This document shows, one piece after another, positions 57,131 to 64,000 of a stretch of 64,000 bases of DNA (the stretch's first letter is position 1; each line of letters begins with the position of its first letter). This DNA comes from JADJWR01 sp963847675 (GTDB lineage Bacteria > Pseudomonadota > Gammaproteobacteria > Burkholderiales > Burkholderiaceae_F). The stretch is from positions 248,001 to 312,000 of the forward strand of contig CAWKAP010000004.1 in assembly GCA_963847675.1 (NCBI GenBank), given 5' to 3'. The notes under the pieces were generated by a model that was given only the letters and a program-made list of their open reading frames with translations, did not search any database and was not told the DNA's origin. The translations under genes and the position numbers were made by a program.

Positions 57131-57835
57131 TTAGTTCTTTGTCAATTGGCGGTCCGGAGTGCCGTGGGTACCTTCGAGTGGTGGCGGCGTCTCATCTGTC
57201 CGAAAGGCCTCAAGCGGCTTCACGCCGAGCTTCTCGTACCGCGCCTTGTGTCCGGCGCACCAGGTTCCGCCTTTGGTTCGATCAAGAAACCTTTTCATCC
57301 CGCCACCACTGCCGCGGCTGCCATCACGCTGTGCCTTGATCTCCAATGTGACGAGGCCTGACACATCGTCGCTGCGGTCTCGTTCGTTGAAGATTCCGTG
57401 CAGGAGGTTGAAGTCCAGGTCAGCGGGCAGTTCGGCGTAAGTGGCGCGCCGCCAGCCGCTGTCCTGCCAGCGGTAGATGAGCAGATCCCTTTCTGGGAAA
57501 TCGAACCAGATGCAGACGATCTCCGAGCCGACGGGAACCACGACGTAGGGGACACCATCGATAAGATCAAACACTGCAGGCATGAAGCCGGCGCCGGGTG
57601 ACTTCCAATACGCGCCCGAGGGACGGTGGTAATACTCCACCAAGGTGATCGGACCGCGGTGCTCGAAAAGGACAATGGGAGCCCGCGCACGGGCGGCCTT
57701 GGCCTCGAGGACGATGATTGACCCGTCGTGCGACCTCACTTCCTCTGTCCAGCGCACGACATCGGGGCCCGGGGAACAGGCAAGCAACGAGACGACTGGA
57801 AAAATCGTGCAGAGGAAGATGCGGAGCAACGTCAT
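57131..57835 (-). CDS. Lipoprotein paired with the giant RTX lipase
   Basis: A 234-residue lipoprotein: MTLLRIFLCTIFPVVSLLAC has a lipobox (LLAC) at residues 17-20. The start of the mature part (VVRWTEEVRSHDGSIIVLEA) is similar to the lipoprotein at 60184 (VFRWEEEVVLSSGETLLLDR), so the two are paralogues. The rest has no recognised domain. ATG 57833-57835 overlaps the TGA of the preceding lipase frame (ATGA). The giant lipase starts 24 bases after its stop. Predicted outer or inner membrane anchor; the sorting residue after Cys is Ser, which fits the outer membrane. Function unknown. Confidence 0.75.
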   Translation of the reverse strand: MTLLRIFLCTIFPVVSLLACSPGPDVVRWTEEVRSHDGSIIVLEAKAARARAPIVLFEHRGPITLVEYYHRPSGAYWKSPGAGFMPAVFDLIDGVPYVVVPVGSEIVCIWFDFPERDLLIYRWQDSGWRRATYAELPADLDFNLLHGIFNERDRSDDVSGLVTLEIKAQRDGSRGSGGGMKRFLDRTKGGTWCAGHKARYEKLGVKPLEAFRTDETPPPLEGTHGTPDRQLTKN

Positions 57836-59578
57836 CTCGGCTCCGTGAAGAGGCGTTTCGTCATGCCGCGCAGTGCTCGGATGCAGGCGACGCGACCGAC
57901 GGACGATCCAAGCGCGCTTCGCCGCAGTCGCCGGTACTGCCATGACGATGGGGAACGGCATGCATCTTTGGCCCGCCGGCGCGGATCGGGGACTGCACGG
58001 CTGGAACCGGCCATGGATGCATCACGGCTTGCGTCCTTCAACGTTCCCGTAACGCCGCTCGACAGGAGAGTGGCAGCGTCACTCGCGACAGCTTGGCGCA
58101 CGTTGCCGGCCTGGATCTGGCCGGCGGCGGCGGTGCCGGTGCCGCCGATCAGGGTGTCATCGCCGGCGCCGCCGTCGAGGGTGTCGGCGCCCGAGCCGGC
58201 GTCGAGTACATCGCGTCCGCCGCCACCATCGAGGTTGTCTACGCCACCAAGCCCGCCGGCATAGTCATCACCTTCTCCGAGAGCAATGGAGTCGCCAGCC
58301 GTGCCGCCAAGGACGATGTCGAGCTTGCCGCTCGCATCTGCGAAGCCCAAAGCTGCGCCGTCCGAAATCACGAGGCGTTGCTTCTCCCATGCGCGCGCCG
58401 CTTCCGCGCCGCCACCGGACAGCAGATCGACCATTTCACGCAGCAGCTCATACGTACGCTCGAAGCCTCGGCCATGCCAATCCGCTGCACCGAGGGTAAG
58501 GTCCAGGCCGCCGTCGCTGCTCTTGACGGCCTCCCCGACTTGCGCGTCGAAGCCGTTGCTCATCTGGTAGTAGTGCGCCATCGTCGTAGCGAGCAGCGCA
58601 TCGCTCACCGTCGCGCTGGCAGTGACGAACTTGTCGGAAATGTCCTGCACGTCGCCGGTGAAGTGGGTCAGCATCCCCGTGTCGTGCTCGAACTTGAGCA
58701 GCAGGCTGAAAAGGTCCTGTTCTTCCGTTGAACGATCGCGCCCGAACAAATGCGCGTCGTCCATCAGGGCGAAAAGCCGCGGCAGCGTGACGATCTCTGC
58801 GGCAAAGGCAATGTTGCTGAGCATGGCCCACGCGAGCAGCATGGAGTGAAGCTGCTCGCCAGAGACGTAGGTGCTGGCAGGCTCCCGAATCCAGCGGTGT
58901 TTCCGTGACCGACGATGGCCGTGTATTCGTAACGCAGCGCCGCCAGCGCTTCGTTGGTGACAAAGAAGTGCGAGACTCATAGCCTCGCGTTGCGCAAAGA
59001 CCTCCAGCAATGTCGAGGACGCTCTTGCAGCGAGATACTGCTGCCAGGCCGCATCGGCAATGCCGGCGGCGGCGAACTTCTCCGCGTACTGGTCGATGGC
59101 CGAGCCGACGAACGCCGAAAGCTGGAACGGCGCCGTGTCGAAAGTGGTCGCCGGAAGCGCGAAATAGGCCGCCATCAGGGAGGCCAGCCCACCGCCGAGC
59201 GAATGACCGGTAAACGTGATCTGGCCCTTGTTCGCCAGACCGACGTCAGGGCGGTTCAGCACCTGCCAGTAGAACTGGGCAGCCTGCAAGACCTGCGGCG
59301 AATAGGCCCCCAAGGCTGCGGGCACATTGGCCTGCAGCCAGTCGTTGTCGAGCTTTGACTCGACGTTGGTGCCGGCGTAGGCAATGACGATTGCTCCGCC
59401 GGGGCCGCGATAGGCCACCGCGCTGAAGCCGGTGATCGGGTCATCCGACGGTCCGCTCGACGGAGAGGCAGCGATCTGCGTCCAGCCGGGTGGGGCAGCG
59501 ATACGGTTGCAGTCAGAAGCACGTTCCGGTAGGCCGCGGCTGCGAGCTCGTGCCAGCAGTACGGAGTTCAGACGGTCA
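57832..59578 (-). pseudogene. Second RTX lipase, short tail, several disruptions
   Basis: Homologue of the giant lipase head: WHELAAAAYRN, TFTGHSLGGGLASLMAAYF (nucleophile Ser) and LHSMLLAWAML. Only a few RTX repeats remain (GGVDNLDGGGGRDVLDAGSG onward, ending DDTLIGGTGT). Damage: a TGA at codon 4 after ATG 59578; a frame change near 59525; a stretch at about 58885-58955 in another frame (FFVTNEALAALRYEYTAIVG), matching the HVFVTGEALSV block of the giant lipase. Sequence error or real decay are both possible, but lesions are much denser than in the rest of the window. GGAGG precedes the ATG. Confidence 0.7.
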
Positions 59579-59582
59579 TTAG

Positions 59583-60184
59583 CTAACCTCCTCGGCAGAT
59601 CGGTTGCTTTGTAATCACGATCGATTCGAAAGAACTCGGGTGCCCCGCGCGCCTCAGTCTTGTTGTGTCGTTCGGCATCGGCTGGCGTAACCCGCTTCGG
59701 CGGTTCGATTTCGATATAGACCTTGTACAAATTGCGCGTCCGTCCCCAGGCCCAGTCCGGAATGGCGATCGCCTCAGCCTCGGCACCCGGGCGCAGGCGG
59801 AAGGCGACATACAGGCTCTTCGCCTTGCCCTGGTACTTCCTGACCCAGTCGCAGTTCCACGCCGTGCCGATCATGACCAGATCGCGTGTCTGCGGATCCC
59901 GGTCCAGAACAACTGGATCAATCCATTCTTCCAGCGAATAGCGCGCGCCAGCAACGTCCGACAGGTCCACCTTGGACAACGATGGTGGAGTCCTCCGTCG
60001 CCCAGCCCGAGCGCAGCGGGTTGTACGGTTCGCCACTGCGCCGATAGCGCGCGGTGCGATCGAGCAGTAGCGTTTCGCCGCTGGACAGAACGACTTCCTC
60101 CTCCCAGCGGAACACCTTCTCGTTGGAGCAGGCCGCCAACAGCAGCGATGCACACATCGCGCCCAACCAAGCGCGCCGCTTCAT
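59583..60184 (-). CDS. Lipoprotein paired with the second lipase, one frameshift
   Basis: About 200 residues. MKRRAWLGAMCASLLLAAC shows a lipobox (LAAC), followed by SNEKVFRWEEEVVLSSGETL, related to the lipoprotein at 57835. The frame breaks at about 59990 (after ATEDSTIV) and continues one base away as SKVDLSDVAGARYSLEEW and VMIGTAWNCDWVRKYQGKAK to IDRDYKATDLPRR. GGGAGGTGCG precedes the ATG. The end is set at a TAG just before the lipase start, but the frame there is uncertain. It is the first gene of the four-gene cluster. Function unknown. Confidence 0.65.
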
Positions 60185-60701
60185 CGCACCTCCCGGACAA
60201 GCCTCATCCCGGTGTTCAAGAAATCGGAGGCGAACCGAGCAATACGCACGAAGTTCGCAATCCTGTTATTTGGGGTGGAACCGAGTGGCGCAGTGCGCGG
60301 GCGCCGCTGCTGATGGCGGCTGCTTGGCATGTCTCCTCCTCGCGTGGCACGGCTGGCGTCTTGGGCGCCAGTCACACGGCCAGGCAAAGCGTAAGCAAAA
60401 AGGCGTACGCAGCGCTACTGGTCTCCCGCGTGAATATTCAGGACGCGTTCGCCGCGGCGCAGCATTGGCTACTTGGGCCGCTGCTGCATATCCATGGCGC
60501 GAAGTCCGCGATGGAATGCCTATAGGCAGAGATCAGAAGCAGATACTGCAAGTGCTGGTCGCTTCGAGCGTCAGTCGCTCCTTCGAGTGCAATTCGCCCT
60601 GACCCGCCAGCGGCCATGCAGCGGAGCCGTGGCCTGCGCAGCTACCATTCGACCGGGCGTCACGACACTTCGTGGCGTCGACCAAACTGGAGCACTCGCC
60701 C
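60185..60701. other. Gap without a confident gene
   Basis: About 510 bases between the lipoprotein start and the cobalamin adenosyltransferase gene. Short frames are present, one on the minus strand ending SDFLNTGMRLVREVR just before the lipoprotein ATG, but no family is recognised. Promoters for both divergent units should lie here; no strong boxes were seen. Confidence 0.4.
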
Positions 60702-61253
60702 ATGGGCCACCGCCTCTCGCAGATCGCCACCCGCACCGGCGACGACGGCACGACCGGGCTCGGCGACGGCAGCCGCACCGCCAAGGACAGCCTGCGCGTG
60801 GCGGCGATGGGCGACGTCGACGAGCTGAACTCGGCCATCGGCGTGCTGCTCGCGGAAACCCTTCCCGACGAAGTGCGCGCCGATCTCGTCGACATCCAGC
60901 ACGACCTCTTCGACCTCGGCGGCGAGCTGTGCATCCCCGGCTACACGATGCTGAAGGACGCGCAGGTTGCGCGGCTCGATGCGCGCCTGGCGCACTACAA
61001 CGCGAACCTGCCGCGGCTCGCGGAGTTCATCCTGCCCGGCGGCAGCCGCGCCGCGGCGCTGGCGCACGTGTGCCGTGCCACTTGCCGGCGTGCCGAACGC
61101 GCCATCGTCACGCTCGGCAAGGCCGAGGCGATCAACGCCGCGCCGCGCCAGTACGTCAATCGCCTCTCCGACCTGATGTTCGTGCTGGCGCGGGTGCTCA
61201 ACCGCGCCGCCGGCGGCGACGACGTGCAGTGGCAGCAGCGCAAGAACCAGTAG
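60702..61253 (+). CDS. Cob(I)alamin adenosyltransferase, PduO type
   Basis: A 183-residue enzyme that makes adenosylcobalamin from cob(I)alamin and ATP. The ATP loop TRTGDDGTTGLGDG is near the N-terminus, followed by MGDVDELNSAIGVLLAE, QHDLFDLGGELC, FILPGGSRAAALAHVCRATCRRAER and NRLSDLMFVLARVLN, all diagnostic of the PduO/MMAB family. ATG 60702 fits the domain start; the frame also opens at a GTG at 60672. It stands alone on the plus strand. Confidence 0.95.
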   Translation: MGHRLSQIATRTGDDGTTGLGDGSRTAKDSLRVAAMGDVDELNSAIGVLLAETLPDEVRADLVDIQHDLFDLGGELCIPGYTMLKDAQVARLDARLAHYNANLPRLAEFILPGGSRAAALAHVCRATCRRAERAIVTLGKAEAINAAPRQYVNRLSDLMFVLARVLNRAAGGDDVQWQQRKNQ

Positions 61254-61258
61254 TTTCG

Positions 61259-62155
61259 TCAGGCGCGGCGCGGCAGCGGCAGCCGCTGCGCGACGCCGAG
61301 CGCGAGCGCGGTGCCAACCAGAACGATGGCGCCGCCGACCACCAGGCGCAGCGTCAGCGGTTCGCCGAGGAACACCGTGCCCCACAGCGTGGCGAAGAGC
61401 GGGATCAGGTAGGTGACGTTCGCGGCGCGCATCGCGCCGACGTTGCGGATCAGTCGGAAGTACAGCAGGTAGCCGGTGGCGGTGCACAGCACGCCGAGCA
61501 CGACGGCCGCACCCCACACCGGAGCCGGCGGCGTCTCGGCGGGCCAGGTGATCAGCGCGGCCGGCGCGAGCAGCACGGCGGCGACGAGCTGGCTCCCGGT
61601 GGCGGTGGCGAACGACGGCACGTCGGCCAGCGTGTGCTTGGCGATGTGCGCCGACAGCGCGTAGAAGAACATGCCGAGCAGCGCGGCGAAGATCGCCAGC
61701 GTGTCGCCCCACAGCGCGCCGGAGGGATCGATCTCGATGCGGTTGCCGACCAGCACCACGACGCCGACCGCGCCGACGGCGAGTCCGAGCCACTGCGTGG
61801 CGCGCACCTGCTCGCGCAGGAACACGGCGGCGATCAGCGCCGTCCACATCGGCACGGTCGCGTTGAGCACCGAGGCGAAGGCGGCGGTCAGCGTCAGCAT
61901 CGCGTAGGTGACGAGCACGAAGGGCACGGCCGAGTTCACCACGCCGATGACCGCGATCCGGCGACCGTGCCGGCGCAGCGCGCCGAGGTCGCCGCGCAGC
62001 GCCAGCAGCGGCAGCAGGAACAGGCCGCCGACCAGCATCCGCACCTCGACCAGCGCCACCGCCCCGAAGGCCGGCGCCGCGATGCGCATGAACAGGAAGC
62101 TCGAGCCCCAGATCGCGGCGAGCAGCACGAGATCCACGGCGTCGCGCGACTTCAT
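61259..62155 (-). CDS. EamA/DMT-family permease
   Basis: A 298-residue protein with ten hydrophobic segments in two EamA halves, starting MKSRDAVDLVLLAAIWGSSFLFMR. ATG 62153-62155 overlaps the TGA of ogt, so it is translationally coupled to the DNA repair genes upstream. Substrate unknown. A six-base gap separates its end from the convergent cobalamin gene. Confidence 0.9.
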   Translation of the reverse strand: MKSRDAVDLVLLAAIWGSSFLFMRIAAPAFGAVALVEVRMLVGGLFLLPLLALRGDLGALRRHGRRIAVIGVVNSAVPFVLVTYAMLTLTAAFASVLNATVPMWTALIAAVFLREQVRATQWLGLAVGAVGVVVLVGNRIEIDPSGALWGDTLAIFAALLGMFFYALSAHIAKHTLADVPSFATATGSQLVAAVLLAPAALITWPAETPPAPVWGAAVVLGVLCTATGYLLYFRLIRNVGAMRAANVTYLIPLFATLWGTVFLGEPLTLRLVVGGAIVLVGTALALGVAQRLPLPRRA

Positions 62156-62634
62156 CGACTCTGCTCTAGCGCGAGCAGCTTCGCCTTGCGGTCGAGCCCG
62201 CCGGCGTACCCGGTCAGCGATCCGTCGCGTCCGATGATGCGATGGCACGGCACCACGATGCCGATCGGGTTGGCGCCGATCGCCGCGCCGACCGCGCGCA
62301 CGGCGCTCGGCTTGCGGATTGCAGCGGCGATCGCGCCGTAGGTCGAGGTCGCGCCGAAAGGCAGCGCCAGCAGCGCGCGCCACACGGCTTCCTGGAACGG
62401 CGTGCCGTGCGGATCCAGCGGCAGGTCGAAGTCCTTTCGCCTTCCTGCGAAGTACTCGGCCAGTTGCGCGCGTGCCCTGGCCAGCACCGGTGCGTCGTCG
62501 GCGCGCTGCCAGTCCGGCTGCCGCGGGCGGTCGTGCTTCTGCCCGGGGAAATGCACGCCGGTCAGCGAACCGTTCTCTGCCGTCAGCAACAGCCTGCCGA
62601 GCGGACTCGTCATTTCCGTATACAGGGTCGTCAT
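62152..62634 (-). CDS. ogt: Methylated-DNA--protein-cysteine methyltransferase Ogt
   Basis: A 160-residue suicidal repair protein that takes the alkyl group from O6-alkylguanine. The active-site motif is IVVPCHRIIG, preceded by FQEAVWRALLALPFGATSTYGAIA and RAVGAAIGANPIG. It ends GYAGGLDRKAKLLALE. ATG 62632-62634 overlaps the TGA of the alkA gene, and its own TGA overlaps the permease start. Confidence 0.95.
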   Translation of the reverse strand: MTTLYTEMTSPLGRLLLTAENGSLTGVHFPGQKHDRPRQPDWQRADDAPVLARARAQLAEYFAGRRKDFDLPLDPHGTPFQEAVWRALLALPFGATSTYGAIAAAIRKPSAVRAVGAAIGANPIGIVVPCHRIIGRDGSLTGYAGGLDRKAKLLALEQSR

Positions 62635-64000
62635 GATTTCTCCAGGGAACACCACAGGTGCATCACTGCGTAGGCGCGCCACGGCCGCCAGGGCTCGGCG
62701 ACGCGTTCGATCGCTGCCGCGCGGCGCTCGCGCAGCGCGCGCATCACGCCCACGTCGCCAGTTGGGAATGCGTCGGGCCAGTGCAGCGCGCGCATCGCGA
62801 TCGCCTGCACGGTCCATTCGCCGACACCCGGCAGCGTGCGCAGCGTCTCGATGGTGCGCTCGACGTCGACGTTCGGTGTCAGGCAGATCCGGCCCGCCGC
62901 CACCTCGCGCGCGAGCAGCACGATGGCCCGCGCGCGCGAGGCGATGATGCCGAGCGCCGCGACATCGGCCGGCGCGCATTCGGCAAGCCGCGGCGCGTCG
63001 GGGAAAAGCCGCGTCACGGCGGGGAAGGGCGTTTCGATGGGCGTGCCGAAGCGCTCGACCAGGCGTCGCGCGAGCGTGCGCGCCGCCTTCACCGCTGACC
63101 TGCTGGCCGAGGATCGTCCGCACCGCAGTCTCGAAGCCGTCGAAGGCGCCGGGCAGTCGCAGCCCTGGCCGCGCAGCCGCCAGTTCGCCAAGCCCGGCGG
63201 CGACCGCGTCGGGCTGGCAGTCCAGATCGAAGGCGTGCTTGCACGCGGCCAGCACGCGCGGCAGCGCCGGCGCCAGCCGCGCATCGACGCGCGCCTCGAT
63301 GCCCGCACGGGATGCCGGACGCAGTTCGATCCAGCCGGCCAGCGGCTTGCCGTCGGCGCCGGTGACGGCGATCGACCGGCGCAGGCGCCGGCCTTCGACC
63401 TGCTCGACGCCATCGACTGCGCGGGCGGCGAAGAAAGCGAGCAGCCGAGCGTGGTCGAACGGCGCACGCGTGGCGAGCCGGAAGCGATGGAAGTCGACGA
63501 CCGACGGGCGCGGCGCGGCGCGGCGCAGCGCCGTCGGCTGCAGCCGGTAGCGCGACGCGAACAGCGTGTTGAAGCGGCGCACGCTGCCGAAGCCGGCAGC
63601 CAGCGCGACGTCGGTCACCGGCATCTGCGTGTCGGTCAGCAGCCGCTTGGCGAGCAGCAGTCTCGCGGTCTGCGCGTAGGCCACCGGCGTGACGCCGTAC
63701 TCGGCCTCGAAGACCCGCCGCAGGTGCCGGTCGGTGACGCCGAGGCGGCGCGCCACCGCATCGAGCCCGTCTTCGCTGGCCAGCCCGTCGTCGATCAGGC
63801 TCGCTGCGGCGCGCGCCAGCTGCCGCGACGCATCGACCAGCGCCAGGCCCGGCGCGAGTTCCGGCCGGCACAGCAGGCACGGGCGGAAGCCCGCGCCCTC
63901 GGCCGCCGCCGCGCTGGCGAAGTAGCGCTGGTTCTCGCGTCGTGCCGGACGCGCGCCGCACACCGGCCGGCAGTAGATGCGCGTGCTGGTGATGCCGACG
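62631..64000 (-). CDS. alkA: Ada/AlkA-type DNA-3-methyladenine glycosylase, 5' truncated, one frameshift
   Basis: A fusion as in Ada-AlkA proteins: Ada zinc domain (ITSTRIYCRPVCGARPAR, then FRPCLLCRPELAPG), AraC-type helix-turn-helix (DAVARRLGVTDRHLRRVFEAEYGVTPVAYA), AlkA N-domain and the HhH glycosylase domain (TLPGVGEWTVQAIAMRAL, then PTGDVGVM with the catalytic Asp). The frame breaks at 63092-63093: removing one C (G on the coding strand) turns GQQVSGEG into GQQVSVKAARTLA, the expected sequence. The gene begins beyond the window end. It removes alkylated bases and, with Ogt, gives alkylation repair. Confidence 0.9.

Noticed and set aside
57835..58110. A longer upstream start for the lipoprotein at 57835, at 57961
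   Set aside because: The added residues are basic and lack signal features, whereas the internal ATG gives a lipobox signal peptide at once.
47584..60184. Type I secretion transporter genes expected beside an RTX protein
   Set aside because: No ABC transporter, membrane fusion or TolC-like gene was found in either strand of the window; they must be elsewhere.

Overview
The window is a high-GC bacterial chromosome segment, most likely from a betaproteobacterium of Burkholderiales or Rhodocyclales type. The basis is the gene content (phasin, Bpt/Aat pair, split pntAA/pntAB, a nudJ-like gene coupled to mnmA, HutF-type histidine degradation) and the dense coding with many ATGA start/stop overlaps. 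No rRNA, prophage, IS element or CRISPR array was seen. One tRNA, the initiator tRNA-fMet, lies near 40.3 kb.

Layout. 0-4 kb: end of a nucleotide-sugar dehydratase of the WbpM/CapD class, a WecA-like sugar-phosphate transferase, mnmA and a nudix gene. 4-8.5 kb: a split transhydrogenase operon with a nitronate monooxygenase-like gene inside it. 8.3-13.2 kb: small housekeeping and stress genes (TerB-like, tcdA, uspA, acyl-CoA ligase, hemerythrin). 13.2-21.4 kb: a complete hut regulon (hutHU diverging from hutCDIGF) with two palindromic operators. 21.6-31 kb: beta-propeller, deacetylase, fatty acid hydroxylase, CinA-N, phasin, histone-deacetylase-like, exporter, thioesterase, TtuC-like dehydrogenase and PBP7. 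31-36 kb: IclR regulator, lutAB without lutC, and a membrane Fe-S oxidoreductase. 36.4-40.1 kb: a nudix-aat-bpt-pyrD-thpR operon. 40.2-46.6 kb: tRNA-fMet, DUF1847 and ACT proteins, an outer-membrane protein, a divergent enolase fused by overlap to a kinase-like gene, and a tandem GNAT. 46.7-60.2 kb: an accessory block with hicBA and a four-gene minus-strand cluster. 60.7-64 kb: cobalamin adenosyltransferase, EamA exporter, ogt and an Ada/AlkA glycosylase.

The most unusual part is 47.6-60.2 kb. It holds two copies of a cassette made of a lipoprotein gene followed by an RTX lipase gene. One copy encodes a secreted protein of about 3,170 residues with a class-3 lipase head and two different super-repeat arrays: 46-residue units, and 72/81/90-residue units that differ by exact nonapeptide steps. 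The other copy has a short RTX tail and is damaged by several frameshifts and a stop. No type I secretion transporter genes are visible here.

Several otherwise well-conserved genes (the dehydratase, mnmA, the iclR gene, the giant RTX gene and alkA) are each split by what reads as one extra base. That pattern looks like assembly or sequencing error more than gene loss, and each such call is marked. The lesions in the second lipase cassette are much denser and may be real decay.
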